Shown piece by piece: positions 37,112 to 47,073 of a stretch of 64,000 nt of DNA. The notes under the pieces were generated by a model. The model made no database searches. It was not told the origin of the DNA and saw nothing but the letters and a program-made list of their open reading frames with translations. Within the stretch, counting starts at the first letter, position 1. Every line of letters starts with the position of its first letter. The stretch is from Clostridium sp. CMCC3677 (lineage in GTDB: Bacteria; Bacillota; Clostridia; Clostridiales; Clostridiaceae): assembly GCF_023845585.1 (NCBI RefSeq), contig NZ_JAMQHS010000006.1, forward strand, positions 124,001 to 188,000, in the 5' to 3' direction. A program made the position numbers and the translations under genes.

Positions 37112-37212
37112 TCTCCTTATAAAAAAATCACTAAGCGACTGTAGAGCGTTTATTTTTTTACGCATCTGCCTTTTTAAATTCATTTGAAAAAATCTAGCAG
37201 GCGACTGTATTC
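37112..37212 (+). repeat. Dispersed repeat C, copy 1
   Basis: AAAAAATCACTAAGCGACTG ... TTTATTTTTTTACGCATC... followed by TGCCTTTT aligns with the copy at 48415 (AAATCGCTAAGGCGACTT ... CGATTTTTTTAGCC, then GCGCCCTTT). Both copies point the same way and lie upstream of minus-strand genes. The hairpin plus T7 resembles an orphan terminator. Confidence 0.5.
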
Positions 37213-37376
37213 TCTATTTTTATTATCTATAAATTATTTATATGATTTCTATTAACATATTATTTCTCCTAAAATCTTAAATAAATCATATATATTTATT
37301 AAATTAATACATAGTATAATCATTATATACTTATGATATAATAGTTATTATATTAATTTTAAGTTGTGGTGTTTTT

Positions 37377-38360
37377 ATGCGTATTATAAAAAAAATTTTT
37401 AAATTTTCATTAATAATTATATTAATTTTAAGTATTAGCTTAGGAATAATCTTTAGAAAAAAAATTCAATTAACTTATACTATTGTTAAAGATGTAATTT
37501 CTTTAAAAGATAATTTTTCGTTAAATAAAGAATTTGAATTCTCACCGACTAATGATGTAGATTATAAAGATATAATCTATAAAGATACTAATAATGTACA
37601 ATTAAAATTAGATATTTATAAACCTTTGAAAAATATCTATAAGAGTTCTCCTGTAATTCTATATGTACATGGTGGAAGTTGGGTATATGGTGATAAGAGC
37701 ATTCCTCAATTTATCACTCCAATACTAGATATATTTAGAAATAATGGATTTACTATAATAAGTACAGAATACGAACTTATGCGTTCGCATGAAAATTTCG
37801 AAAAACAAATATGTGATATAAAAGATACTTTAAGATGGATTTACAAAAATAGCGAAGACTATAATATGAATCCAAACCAAATTGGAATTATAGGTATGTC
37901 ATCTGGTGCTCATTTATCATTGATGAGTGCATATACTTCAAATGATGATTTTACTGATGATGTAGATTTAGCTAAGTATCCTTCAAAAGTGAAATATGTC
38001 ATTGATTTTTTCGGTCCTACAGATCTTAATTTGTTAGATACATCTGATTTGAATTGGGACTTAACAAATATTTTTAATTCTATAAATGATAGAAGCTCTA
38101 TAGCCTCTGAATTTAACCCTATTAATTATATTAATTCTAACATTCCAGATACTTTGATAATTCATAGTAAGAGTGATTCCCTTGTTCCTTATGAAAGTTC
38201 TTTAGACTTATATAATAAATGTGTTGAGGAAAAAGCATCTGCTCAATTAGTACCTTTAGAAGGTACTTCACATGATATGTCAAACATATTTACACAAGAT
38301 ATAATCGATCTAACCAAAGAAGTATTAAAGTTTATAGTAAAAAAATCTCCATTATATTAA
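37377..38360 (+). CDS. Membrane-anchored alpha/beta hydrolase (esterase/lipase)
   Basis: 327 aa with a basic start and one hydrophobic anchor (about 10-26). The oxyanion motif is YVHGGSWVYGD (about 97-106), the nucleophile elbow GMSSGA with Ser175, the acid Asp in HSKSDSLVP (about 264) and the His in GTSHDMSN (about 298). The HGG motif places it with the hormone-sensitive-lipase or BD-FAE carboxylesterases. It probably acts outside the membrane. A hairpin covers its stop codon. Confidence 0.85.
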   Translation: MRIIKKIFKFSLIIILILSISLGIIFRKKIQLTYTIVKDVISLKDNFSLNKEFEFSPTNDVDYKDIIYKDTNNVQLKLDIYKPLKNIYKSSPVILYVHGGSWVYGDKSIPQFITPILDIFRNNGFTIISTEYELMRSHENFEKQICDIKDTLRWIYKNSEDYNMNPNQIGIIGMSSGAHLSLMSAYTSNDDFTDDVDLAKYPSKVKYVIDFFGPTDLNLLDTSDLNWDLTNIFNSINDRSSIASEFNPINYINSNIPDTLIIHSKSDSLVPYESSLDLYNKCVEEKASAQLVPLEGTSHDMSNIFTQDIIDLTKEVLKFIVKKSPLY

Positions 38361-38379
38361 TTAATATAATGGAGATTTT
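38340..38379 (+). terminator. Terminator of the esterase gene
   Basis: AAAATCTCCATTATATTAA / TTAATATAATGGAGATTTTA overlapping the stop codon. Confidence 0.75.
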
Positions 38380-38390
38380 AATTTTAGGAT

Positions 38391-38436
38391 ATGTGTTGAT
38401 ATATGCAATGGGGAAAGTGGCATATATCAACACATG
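38391..38436. repeat. 46-bp palindrome related to the MITE-like family
   Basis: ATGTGTTGATATATGCAATG / CATATATCAACACAT with the shared AAAGTGGC between them. It has no target duplication and only the inner arms of the family remain. Confidence 0.6.
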
Positions 38437-38567
38437 ATTATAGCATTGCTCCTTTATCAATAGATATATCTTTTTAAAATTGTTCCTTATGCCCACATAC
38501 TTTTCTTTCATAGTTAAAACTACTCTATCATAGTGCTTCTTATTTCTTATTTCCATATAAAAAGTCC

Positions 38568-38610
38568 TCTTCTAAACAATAGGTTTTAATATATTCTTTG
38601 TTTAAAAGAG
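38568..38610 (-). terminator. Terminator of the DUF3867 gene
   Basis: AACCCTCTTTTAAACAAA / TTGTTTAGAAGAGGACTT on the minus strand, then TTTTATATGG. Confidence 0.7.
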
Positions 38611-38624
38611 GGTTTTATTCACAT

Positions 38625-39182
38625 TTAATATTCATATGATTTAATGTTTTCAGATAATACAACTTTTAATTTATCATTTTCTATAACTTTTTTATATGAA
38701 CATATAAATTCATTTAATTCATTATCACTTAAATCTATCTTTTGAAGACTTATTAACCTCATTTGATCTTCTTCTATTAATGCTGTTAGATTATTTTTCT
38801 CATTACTTATTGTGTATTCAGATACTGTTTTCACTTTAATTCTGCTCTTATATTTTTCTTGAAATCCCATGGTTTTTCTAATAGACTCATAACCATTTGG
38901 CATTTTATTTAAATTTATACCTGCCATTTTTAGTTGTTCTTCAATCATAGAAGAGTCTATTCCATATCTCTCTAAGAATTTCTTCTGTATATTTAATAAC
39001 TTATCTTGTGAAATGTTATTTTCTCCCATATATGTCATGATATTTTTAGAAAAATCTTGCATTGTTAAATTTCCAGCAGCTAATTCATAATACATAGAAT
39101 AAATATAACTTTCAAATTTATCTACATCTTTATCCTTAGCTTTATTTTTCAACTCATTAAAATCTATAATTTTGTCATCCAT
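38625..39182 (-). CDS. DUF3867-like clostridial protein
   Basis: 185 aa, hydrophilic and mostly helical. IDFNELKNKAKDKDVDKFESYIYSMYYELAAG and ENNISQDKLLNIQKKFLERYG match, from memory of the family, clostridial DUF3867 proteins. No function is known. There is no signal peptide or transmembrane segment. ATG follows AAGGAGGAG. Monocistronic with its own terminator. Confidence 0.65.
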   Translation of the reverse strand: MDDKIIDFNELKNKAKDKDVDKFESYIYSMYYELAAGNLTMQDFSKNIMTYMGENNISQDKLLNIQKKFLERYGIDSSMIEEQLKMAGINLNKMPNGYESIRKTMGFQEKYKSRIKVKTVSEYTISNEKNNLTALIEEDQMRLISLQKIDLSDNELNEFICSYKKVIENDKLKVVLSENIKSYEY

Positions 39183-39371
39183 ATATACTCCTCCTTATTT
39201 ATCATTATATACTAATACACTTATTTATATATTAACAAATCTATTTATTAGTGTAAATTTTTAAATTTATAAATTATTTTACAATATACACTATATAAAT
39301 TCTATGGTAAGTATTATAATATATCTCATAAAAATACTTAAAATATAATTTTTAGGAGGATATAATTACTT

Positions 39372-40142
39372 ATGATTATTTCACAATTTCTAAATTCATT
39401 TGATGGGACTAAGCTTTATGTAAGAAAAAGCTTAGTTGATAATGCTAAAGCAGTGCTTATTATAGCTCATGGCTTAACCGAACATTGTAATCGTTATGAA
39501 CATTTGATTAAAAATTTAAATATGGATGGTTTTAGTACTTATCTTTTTGATCATAGAGGACATGGAAAATCTCATGGTACAAGAGGTCATTGTAATAACT
39601 TTGATGAAATAATTCAAGATATAAATTTTATGGTAGATATAGCAAAAAAAGAAAATAAACATCTACCAATATTTTTAATTGGACATGATTTAGGGGGATT
39701 AGCTATAGCAGAATTTGCAATAAACTATCCCAATAAAGCTAGTGGACTTATTATGTCTAGCGCTTTAACAAATAATACTAATGATACTTATATTGCAAAT
39801 GATGTAGAAAAACTAATTTGTAGTGATAAAAATGTAGTAAATAATTATATTAAAGATTCTTTAATATTAAAAGAAGTCTCAGATAGCTTATATACTGAAA
39901 TTCAAAAAGCTCTTAAATCTTTAAATAAAGATTTACATAAATTTGAATTTCCAGTATTAATTCTTCACGGAAAAGAAGACAAGCTTGTTTCATGTAAAGA
40001 TTCAGAGAAATTCTATAATGCAATAAAATCATCTGATAAAACAATTAAAATTTATGATGGTTTATATCATGAAATTCTTAACGAACCTGAACGTGATTAT
40101 GTGATTGATGATATTAGCCAATGGATAAAATCACATTTATAA
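39372..40142 (+). CDS. Monoacylglycerol-lipase-like alpha/beta hydrolase with Asp at the nucleophile position
   Basis: 256 aa serine-hydrolase-4 fold. AHGLTEHCNRYEHL (about 32-45) is the oxyanion region and FDHRGHGKS is the family signature. The nucleophile elbow reads GHDLGG, so residue 106 is Asp where lipases have Ser. The rest of the triad is present: D203 (HGKEDKLVS) and H233 (LYHEIL). Asp at this site is what haloalkane dehalogenases and epoxide hydrolases use, so activity may not be lipolytic. ATG after AGGAGG (12-base spacing). Confidence 0.85.
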   Translation: MIISQFLNSFDGTKLYVRKSLVDNAKAVLIIAHGLTEHCNRYEHLIKNLNMDGFSTYLFDHRGHGKSHGTRGHCNNFDEIIQDINFMVDIAKKENKHLPIFLIGHDLGGLAIAEFAINYPNKASGLIMSSALTNNTNDTYIANDVEKLICSDKNVVNNYIKDSLILKEVSDSLYTEIQKALKSLNKDLHKFEFPVLILHGKEDKLVSCKDSEKFYNAIKSSDKTIKIYDGLYHEILNEPERDYVIDDISQWIKSHL

Positions 40143-40194
40143 CATATCAATATTCATTAAACATATATCCACATAAAAAAACATTATAATTATT

Positions 40195-40468
40195 GGCTAT
40201 GTTTTAAAACAGTGTTGATATATGCAATAGGTGAAGTGGCATTGTAAATGGACTTTTAGAACCCTTAATGAGTATTGTTACATTTACTGCTTGTCCTAAT
40301 TTTATATTGGGAACAAGCTAAAATGGAACTATACTCATTTTAGTGTTCTTAAGTGAGAGTCGAAATTTTATATTTCGCTCCTCGAACTTACTCAGCGAAG
40401 TCGAGTTTCCTTTTTACATTCCGCCCACTTTGCTTATGCATATATCAACACTCTGCTAAAACATAGCC
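40195..40468. mobile_element. MITE-like element, 274 bp, longest copy, perfect 8-bp duplication
   Basis: Ends GGCTATGTTTTAAAACAG and CTGCTAAAACATAGCC, with inner arms GTTGATATATGC / GCATATATCAAC. TAATTATT flanks it on both sides (40187-40194, 40469-40476). Nested inside are a GCTTGTCC.../GGAACAAGC hairpin within AATGAGTAT/ATACTCATT arms. Compared with the copy at 56700 it has about 57 extra bases with two small hairpins (GAGTCGAAAT region). It lies between two convergent genes; no coding capacity. Confidence 0.85.
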
Positions 40469-40483
40469 TAATTATTAAACCTA

Positions 40484-40536
40484 AAAGAACTAAATCTGAT
40501 AGATTAATTTAATCATTCAGATTTAGTTCTTTTATA
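40484..40536. terminator. Terminator of the hem operon
   Basis: AAAAGAACTAAATCTGA / TCAGATTTAGTTCTTTT stem, symmetrical A/T flanks, so usable from both sides. Confidence 0.8.
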
Positions 40537-40553
40537 TTGTTACCATTTAATAA

Positions 40554-41351
40554 TTATAATTTATTTATTAACTCTTTAATATTTTCTATATATAATCTTT
40601 TTACACTTAAAAGTTCTGTTAAAGATTTATTAAAACATGTTACTTTTACACCTTTAGCTTCTATCATACACTTCCATGAATCCTTATTTTCTCCAAATAT
40701 ATCTTTAGTAATATGCTTACCAGATACTGATAAAAATGGTACTATAGTTATTTCTTTTATTTGTCTTATTATAATTTTATCTAAAATTTCATTTATAGAA
40801 ATTTTTCCTTCTAAAGTTCCTATAAGTACATTTTCATAATTCATATTTAATAATTCTTTTTGAAACATGCTATATACAATATCAGATTTATTTGTTGTAC
40901 CATGACCTATTAATAATAAATTTTTATCTTTAGGTAATTCATTTTTTATACCGTCTACTATATTACTAAATACCATTCCTTTAGATTTATTATCTAATTG
41001 TAAAATAGGATTTCCTAATATAATTTTATTAAACTCATGACTATATTTAGAAACAAATTCTTTTATTTTCTCATACTCATTTCCATGAAGTACATTTAAA
41101 GGCATTATTATAATATCCGTACAATCCTTTAATTTTGCACCTCTTAAAGCTTCCTCAAAATGTAATATATAAATACCAAAATCATTTGATAATTTTCTTA
41201 GTATTATTTTAGATGTAAAACACTTAAAAACTAAATATTCACTTCCATAAACTTCTCTTATCTCATTTTCTATTGGATCTATACATTTTTTTATAGCTTC
41301 GGTATTTGATGTACCAAAACTAACTAATATAATAGCTTTATTATTTTTCAT
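40554..41351 (-). CDS. cbiK: Sirohydrochlorin cobaltochelatase CbiK
   Basis: 265 aa class II chelatase of the anaerobic B12 route. It inserts cobalt into sirohydrochlorin. LVSFGTSN opens the protein; GHGTTN (about 147) and [23 protein letters not shown] (about 200-222) contain the conserved metal-handling His residues. ATG overlaps the end of hemL by 11 bases, so it is co-translated with the porphyrin genes. This links the hem operon to cobalamin and siroheme rather than haem. Confidence 0.9.
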   Translation of the reverse strand: MKNNKAIILVSFGTSNTEAIKKCIDPIENEIREVYGSEYLVFKCFTSKIILRKLSNDFGIYILHFEEALRGAKLKDCTDIIIMPLNVLHGNEYEKIKEFVSKYSHEFNKIILGNPILQLDNKSKGMVFSNIVDGIKNELPKDKNLLLIGHGTTNKSDIVYSMFQKELLNMNYENVLIGTLEGKISINEILDKIIIRQIKEITIVPFLSVSGKHITKDIFGENKDSWKCMIEAKGVKVTCFNKSLTELLSVKRLYIENIKELINKL

Positions 41352-42624
41352 TTACAGAAAACCTCTTAAATGCATCTAAGAACTCATCAATATGTTCTTC
41401 TGTATGCTTTACACTTAAAAACATAGCTTCAAATTGTGATGGTGCAATATTAAAGCCTTCATTTAACATGTGTTTAAAATATCTTTTAAATCTTTCGTTA
41501 TTACAAGTTTTCACATCTTCATATGTATTTACTTTTTCTAATTCTGTAAAGAATAATGTTAACATTCCACCAACCCTATTTATTGTTAATGGTACATCAT
41601 TTTCTTTTGCTATTTCTATAAGACCTTCTTGAAGTTTTTTACCCATTTTTTCAACATGATCATATAATTCCATATTATTTTTCAGCTTAGTTAATGTAGC
41701 AAGTCCTGCTGCCATTACAATAGGATTTCCTGACATTGTTCCTGCTTGGTAAACTCCTCCACATGGAGATAACTTTTCCATTATTTCTTTCTTACCAGCA
41801 TATGCTCCACATGGAAGACCGCCACCCATTATTTTGGCATATGTAATTAAATCAGGCTTAACATCAAATAATGTTTGTGCTCCCTTAAATGCCACTCTGA
41901 ATCCTGTCATTACTTCATCAAATATAAGCAATGCACCATATTCATCACATAAAGATCTTAATTCCTTAATAAAATCTTCGTTGGCCTTTATAACACCCAT
42001 ATTTCCTGCAACTGGCTCTATGATAACAGCAGCAATTTCATTTCCTTGCTTTTTAAAAAGTTCTTTTATTTGAGTTTTATCATTATATAGTCCTATTAAT
42101 GTGTTTTCTACACTTTCCTTTGGTACTCCAAGAGATCCTGGAATTCCTTCTGTAAGTACTCCTGAACCTGCTTCTATTAAAAATCCATCAAAATGTCCAT
42201 GATAACATCCTGCAAATTTAACTATCTTACTCTTTCCAGTATATCCTCTTGCAAGCTTTACAGCACTCATAGTAGCTTCTGTACCTGAATTAACCATTCT
42301 TATCATGTCTACATTATCTAAATTTTCACACATAAATTTACTTAGTTCTAATTCTAACTTAGTTGGTGCTCCAAAAGCTAAAGCATTTTCACATGTTTCT
42401 TTAATAGCACTTACTACATCTTCATCACAATGTCCTAAAAGTAGTGGCCCCCATGCTAAAACAAAATCTATATATTCTTTTCCGTCTTCATCTTTAATAA
42501 TTACGTCTTTTCCTGACTTTATAACTGGAGGATTCATTCCCATCTCTTTAAAACATCTAACAGGACTATTTACTCCACCTGGCATATATTTCTTTGATTC
42601 TTCGAATATCTCTAAACTATTCAT
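41341..42624 (-). CDS. hemL: Glutamate-1-semialdehyde 2,1-aminomutase HemL
   Basis: 427 aa from ATG 42622-42624 ([23 protein letters not shown]), GGGAG eight bases upstream; a GTG three codons earlier is less likely. PLP lysine in [10 protein letters not shown] (about 265); [17 protein letters not shown] and DEVMTGFR are family motifs. It makes 5-aminolevulinate from glutamate semialdehyde produced by HemA. Confidence 0.96.
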   Translation of the reverse strand: MNSLEIFEESKKYMPGGVNSPVRCFKEMGMNPPVIKSGKDVIIKDEDGKEYIDFVLAWGPLLLGHCDEDVVSAIKETCENALAFGAPTKLELELSKFMCENLDNVDMIRMVNSGTEATMSAVKLARGYTGKSKIVKFAGCYHGHFDGFLIEAGSGVLTEGIPGSLGVPKESVENTLIGLYNDKTQIKELFKKQGNEIAAVIIEPVAGNMGVIKANEDFIKELRSLCDEYGALLIFDEVMTGFRVAFKGAQTLFDVKPDLITYAKIMGGGLPCGAYAGKKEIMEKLSPCGGVYQAGTMSGNPIVMAAGLATLTKLKNNMELYDHVEKMGKKLQEGLIEIAKENDVPLTINRVGGMLTLFFTELEKVNTYEDVKTCNNERFKRYFKHMLNEGFNIAPSQFEAMFLSVKHTEEHIDEFLDAFKRFSVNEK

Positions 42625-42694
42625 TATATTCACTCCCTGTACATATCATTAAAATACTTGTAATAAAACTTAATTTTACTCAATATATTCAATA

Positions 42695-42816
42695 AAAAGT
42701 GGATAATTGAGAGTTTCAGTTAAAACTCCTAAAGACTTTCTAAAAAATATATTTTAAAATTCTACTAGGAATTTTCTCCTTAACTCTACACTTTCCACTA
42801 TCAATTCTCAACTAAA
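42695..42816. repeat. Dispersed repeat B, copy 1 (AGTGGATAATTGAGAG type)
   Basis: Left arm AGTGGATAATTGAGAGTT; right arm CACTTTCCACTATCAATTCT with CTCAACT. The centre CCTAAAGACTTTCT is identical in the copy at 62478. It sits inside the hem operon between hemB and hemL and adds a large imperfect hairpin to the mRNA. Confidence 0.6.
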
Positions 42817-42818
42817 AT

Positions 42819-43784
42819 TTATCTATTTAAAATTTGTGCCGCTTCTAATGCATGATAAGTTATTATTATATCTGCTCCAGCTCTCTTTATTGAAGTTAAA
42901 ATTTCCATTATTATTCTTTCTTCATCTATAAGTCCTTGTTTGCCTGCTGCTTTAACCATTGCATATTCACCACTTACATTATAAGCTGCAAGAGGCATCT
43001 TAAAGTTTTCTTTGCATTCTCTAATTACGTCTAAATAAGGTAATGCTGGCTTAACCATTATAATGTCGCAGCCTTCTTCTATGTCTTTTTCTGTTTCTCT
43101 TAATGCTTCTAATCTATTGGCTGGATCCATTTGATAAGTTTTTCTATCCCCAAATTCTGGTGCTGATCCTGCTGCCTCCCTAAATGGTCCATAAAATGCT
43201 GAACAATATTTTGCAGAATAACTCATTATACTTACGTTTTTAAATCCATTGTCATCTAATGCTTTTCTCATAAATCCAATTCTACCGTCCATCATATCTG
43301 AAGGTGCTACCATATCAGCTCCTGCCTTTGAATGAGATACTGCAATTTTTCCTAAGTATTCAAGTGTCTCATCATTATCTACATCGGATTCATGAATTAT
43401 TCCACAATGTCCATGAGATGTGTATTCACACATGCAAACATCTGTTATAACAAGTAGTTCTTTATTTAACTCCTTAATCTTTCTTACAGCTTGTTGAACA
43501 ATTCCGTTATCATTATATGCTTCACTTCCACAAGCATCTTTATGCTCTGGAATACCAAATAAAAGCACTCCTGCAATGTTAGCTTTTTCAACTTCTGCAA
43601 TTACTTCATGTAATCTATCTATTGAATAATGATAATTATCTGGTAAAGAAGAAATTTCTTTCTTTATATTTTCTCCTTCTACAACAAATATAGGATATAT
43701 AAAATCCTTAGTATGTAGTGTAGTTTCTCTTATCATATCTCTAATAGCTGATGTTGCTCTTAATCTTCTACCTCTTTTTATCAT
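42819..43784 (-). CDS. hemB: Porphobilinogen synthase HemB (zinc type)
   Basis: 321 aa. It condenses two 5-aminolevulinates. The Schiff-base Lys lies in MVKPALPYLD (about 247), a second Lys in SYSAKYCSAFYGPFREAA. DVCMCEYTSHGHCG carries the three Cys ligands of the catalytic zinc. ATG two bases after the cobA/hemD stop, with GGAGG upstream. Confidence 0.96.
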   Translation of the reverse strand: MIKRGRRLRATSAIRDMIRETTLHTKDFIYPIFVVEGENIKKEISSLPDNYHYSIDRLHEVIAEVEKANIAGVLLFGIPEHKDACGSEAYNDNGIVQQAVRKIKELNKELLVITDVCMCEYTSHGHCGIIHESDVDNDETLEYLGKIAVSHSKAGADMVAPSDMMDGRIGFMRKALDDNGFKNVSIMSYSAKYCSAFYGPFREAAGSAPEFGDRKTYQMDPANRLEALRETEKDIEEGCDIIMVKPALPYLDVIRECKENFKMPLAAYNVSGEYAMVKAAGKQGLIDEERIIMEILTSIKRAGADIIITYHALEAAQILNR

Positions 43785-43786
43785 AA

Positions 43787-45262
43787 TTACGCCTCCATAT
43801 CTTTTACAAATGACTCAATTTCTTTTAAAAATCCATCTTGTGAATGCTCCTTACAAATATAAGCCTTTATTCCTAACTCTTCAAGTGGTTTATTAGTTCT
43901 AGTGCCTATTGCTATAACTTGTTTTTCTTTAATAGCATCTAAGCCAACCATATCTATCATGTTATATACAGTTGATGGGCTTGTAAAAAATACTATATCA
44001 ACTTCATCAAATGCTCTTTTATTTCTTACTCTTCCTTTTACTGTATCATAAATAAATACTCTATCTACATTAGCACCTACATTAGATAATTCATCTGCTA
44101 TATCTGACTTTGCTAATGATGAACATGGAATAAGTACTTTTTCATTTTCTTTAACATGTGGTTTTAACACTTTTATTAATCCAGCACCTATAAATTCTCT
44201 AGCTTTCACAAAACATATTATACCTCTTCTTTCAAGAGCTTGCCATGTTGCTTTACCTATAGCTGATACTTTAGCTTGTAATTTTCTTATATCATATTTC
44301 TTTTCTATTAAATAGTCAAAGAATATATCAACTGAATTCACAGAAGTAAATACTATATGATCATAATTTTCTAAATCATCCATATAGATATCTAAATTAC
44401 TAGCTGTACTTTCTATTTCTATAGCACTTAAAGCCGTAACTTCAGCACCCATATCTCTTAACTTTTGCTTTAAAGTAGCTGCTTGTTTTTGAGATCTAGT
44501 TACACAAATATTTTTGCCAAACAAAGGTTTATGTTCATACCAAGCTAAGTCTTCATTTAAATTAACCACTTCACCAATAACAATTATACATGGTGATTGT
44601 AATTTAGCTTCCTCTACTTTTTCACATATATTCTCTAGAGTTCCAACTACCTTCTTTTGCTTACTTGAAGTTCCTCTCATAACAACTCCACAAGGTGTAG
44701 AAATATCTTTTCCATTTAATACAAGTTCATGTACTATGTTTTCTAAATTGCTTAATCCCATCATAAATACTAAAGTTCCTTCTTCCATAGCTAATGCTTT
44801 GAAATTAGACTTAATATGTTTTGCTGACATTCCAGTTACAACATGAAAACTTTGAGCTATTCCTCTATGAGTTATTGGGATTCCTGCATAATTTAATACT
44901 GCTATTGGAGAAGTTACTCCTGGTATTACTTCAAACGGAATATTTTCTTCCTTAAGAGCTAATACTTCTTCTCCTCCTCTTCCAAAAACATAGGGGTCTC
45001 CACCTTTAACTCTTCCAACTATATGACCTTTTTTTGCTAATTTTACTAGCATTTCATTTATTTCTTCTTGTGTTTTATAATGTGCTCCTGGTTCTTTTCC
45101 ACAATAATAAATTTCACAAGAATCGCTTAAATAATTTAAAATATTATTTGAAACTAATCTATCATATAAAACTGCTGTACATTCTTTTAATTTGTTCACA
45201 GCCTTTATAGTTAATAACTCTTCATCTCCTGGTCCTGTACCTATAATATATACTTTATTCAT
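43787..45262 (-). CDS. Fused uroporphyrinogen-III C-methyltransferase / uroporphyrinogen-III synthase (CobA-HemD)
   Basis: 491 aa, two enzymes in one chain as common in clostridia. Residues about 1-245: SUMT with VYIIGTGPGDEELLT, GRVKGGDPYVFGRGGEE and EVIPGVTS (SAM site), making precorrin-2. Residues about 250-491: HemD with CVTRSQKQAATLKQKL and FTSVNSVDIF, closing the tetrapyrrole ring. The ATG has no obvious ribosome site. The region between it and hemC contains a decayed MITE-like copy. Confidence 0.93.
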   Translation of the reverse strand: MNKVYIIGTGPGDEELLTIKAVNKLKECTAVLYDRLVSNNILNYLSDSCEIYYCGKEPGAHYKTQEEINEMLVKLAKKGHIVGRVKGGDPYVFGRGGEEVLALKEENIPFEVIPGVTSPIAVLNYAGIPITHRGIAQSFHVVTGMSAKHIKSNFKALAMEEGTLVFMMGLSNLENIVHELVLNGKDISTPCGVVMRGTSSKQKKVVGTLENICEKVEEAKLQSPCIIVIGEVVNLNEDLAWYEHKPLFGKNICVTRSQKQAATLKQKLRDMGAEVTALSAIEIESTASNLDIYMDDLENYDHIVFTSVNSVDIFFDYLIEKKYDIRKLQAKVSAIGKATWQALERRGIICFVKAREFIGAGLIKVLKPHVKENEKVLIPCSSLAKSDIADELSNVGANVDRVFIYDTVKGRVRNKRAFDEVDIVFFTSPSTVYNMIDMVGLDAIKEKQVIAIGTRTNKPLEELGIKAYICKEHSQDGFLKEIESFVKDMEA

Positions 45263-45348
45263 AATCTATTTTTAATAAGATGTTATGCCTACTACATAAA
45301 CCTCTTATTAATTCTAAGCCACCTTTCAGTAAATTTTCAATATGCACC

Positions 45349-45473
45349 TTAAATGAATATCAATGTTTTAGTATAAAAGCTATCTATAGTTAGAGTTTGT
45401 TTTTTATAATTTTTGAAATCAAACTTCCTCTATGATTATCATTATATTAAAACATCAATATCATACTTAAATA
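45349..45473. repeat. Decayed MITE-like copy inside the hem operon
   Basis: TTAAATGAATATCAATG and TTTTAGTATAAAAGC at the left, and ACTTCCTCTATGATTATC with AAAACATCAATAT at the right, match the variant-B ends at 53984. Extensive base changes and no clear duplication suggest an old insertion. It lies between hemC and cobA/hemD. Confidence 0.5.
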
Positions 45474-45476
45474 ACA

Positions 45477-46349
45477 TTATTCTAATATTTTTTGTGCTAA
45501 TTTCTTTCCTAATTCAATATTATTAGTTTTGCATCCTAAAATATCTTTTTTAACTATTTTTCCACCTATATCATATATTCCAATCATGTATAAATCATCA
45601 CCTTGAATTTCTGAATAAGCTCCAATAAGGCTATGACAATCACCTTGTAATTCTTTCATAAAACTTCTTTCAGCTTCCACAGTTAAAGTTGCTTCTGCAT
45701 CTATTAAAGCTTCAAAATATTTATTAGCATCCCCATCTTTTAAGCACTCAATTCCAAGTGCCCCTTGAGAAACTGCTGGCAAAAATTCCTTTGGGTCAAA
45801 ATAATCTGTTATTAAATTTTCATCACCAAGTCTTTTAAGACCTGCTGCTGCTAGCACGATTCCATCTAAGTTTTGTTCTTCCATTTTCTTTAATCTAGTT
45901 TGAACATTACCTCTTATAGGTACTATCTCTAAATCATTTCTTAGCAGTTTTAGTTGTGCTGCTCTTCTTATACTACTTGTTCCAACTTTAGCACCTTGTT
46001 TAAGATCTTTAAATGAGATATCTCCATTTGAAATAAATGCATCTCTAATATCTTCTCTTCCTGTTATAGCTGTAATCTCAAATTCACTACTAACTTCAAA
46101 AGGAACATCTTTCATGCTATGAACTGCAGCATGAGCTTCCTTATTTAAAAGAGCAAGTTCGATATCCTTGACAAAAAGTCCTTTACCACCTATTTTATTT
46201 AATGATACATCTAGCTTTCTATCTCCCTCAGTTACTATAAGTAATTTTCTACCATTTATATTAAATTTTGATTTTAATTTATCCATAATTATTTCAGTTT
46301 GAACTTGAGCCAACTTACTTTTTCTAGTTGCTATTATTAATTCATTCAT
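45477..46349 (-). CDS. hemC: Hydroxymethylbilane synthase HemC
   Basis: 290 aa porphobilinogen deaminase. [13 protein letters not shown] opens it; [11 protein letters not shown] (about 121) is the substrate loop. The dipyrromethane-binding Cys is in [10 protein letters not shown] (about 233), where GGCxxPIG is more usual, so the loop is slightly divergent but the Cys is present. ATG after AAAGGAG. Confidence 0.95.
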   Translation of the reverse strand: MNELIIATRKSKLAQVQTEIIMDKLKSKFNINGRKLLIVTEGDRKLDVSLNKIGGKGLFVKDIELALLNKEAHAAVHSMKDVPFEVSSEFEITAITGREDIRDAFISNGDISFKDLKQGAKVGTSSIRRAAQLKLLRNDLEIVPIRGNVQTRLKKMEEQNLDGIVLAAAGLKRLGDENLITDYFDPKEFLPAVSQGALGIECLKDGDANKYFEALIDAEATLTVEAERSFMKELQGDCHSLIGAYSEIQGDDLYMIGIYDIGGKIVKKDILGCKTNNIELGKKLAQKILE

Positions 46350-46398
46350 TATTCTTACTTCTCCTTTATCTATCGAAATTTTTAACTTAAAATATAAT

Positions 46399-47073
46399 CT
46401 ATATTAATTTATTTAATATTTCTTCTTCAAAGTAAAGTTTTAATACTAATTCCTCTTTATGATTGTCATAAAAAAACTTAAAATCATCGCAAGAAATAAA
46501 ATCTATTATCTCTTTTTTATATTTTGAAAGATTTATAGCTTTATTTCTAATCTTAGTTGTTAAAGCTATAAAATCATCATAACTTTCTAATAGATCTTGT
46601 ACTTTATTTGCAAGCATTACTGAACCTTTAGGATTTCCACCATTTGTATTTAATGCAAAAGTTATATTTTTAAGATTTCTTTGAACAGGTATAACACCCA
46701 TGCCATTCTTAAAACTTGAAGAGTCTATATATATTTTATAATTCTTATCACAATATTTTTTTATATTATCGTTAATTTCTCTATCATCTATTGTTATCAG
46801 AACTAAATGTTTATTTTCTAAAAACTCATAATTAAACTGATTTTTTATTAAAATCAGTCTTTCTTTAAATTCTTCACATAAACTTATTACTTCTTCACAA
46901 AAATCTTTTGAAATGACTTCAACATAGCAGCCTATTTTTAAAAAATGTTTAATCTTTATAAATCCAGCTCTTCCTCCACCAATCACACCAATATTTATTT
47001 TATAAGAAAATAGTGAAACAAAGGAATAATCTATTTTTTCTCCATAAATATGCTCTTTATTATTCTTAAGCAT
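46399..47073 (-). CDS. Precorrin-2 dehydrogenase / sirohydrochlorin synthase (SirC/CysG-N type)
   Basis: 224 aa. The Rossmann motif [17 protein letters not shown] (about 29-45) and the downstream [14 protein letters not shown] and [14 protein letters not shown] are those of the NAD-dependent precorrin-2 oxidase. It makes sirohydrochlorin for siroheme or B12. Its start lies 43 bases inside the hemA end, suggesting coupling; the first 25 residues are longer than usual and a later start is possible. Confidence 0.85.
   Translation of the reverse strand: MLKNNKEHIYGEKIDYSFVSLFSYKINIGVIGGGRAGFIKIKHFLKIGCYVEVISKDFCEEVISLCEEFKERLILIKNQFNYEFLENKHLVLITIDDREINDNIKKYCDKNYKIYIDSSSFKNGMGVIPVQRNLKNITFALNTNGGNPKGSVMLANKVQDLLESYDDFIALTTKIRNKAINLSKYKKEIIDFISCDDFKFFYDNHKEELVLKLYFEEEILNKLI

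Noticed and set aside
38332-38556. 74-codon minus-strand frame with an apparent GAGGAC ribosome site
   Set aside because: The apparent ribosome site is one arm of the DUF3867 terminator, and the frame reads through the 46-bp palindrome and the esterase terminator.
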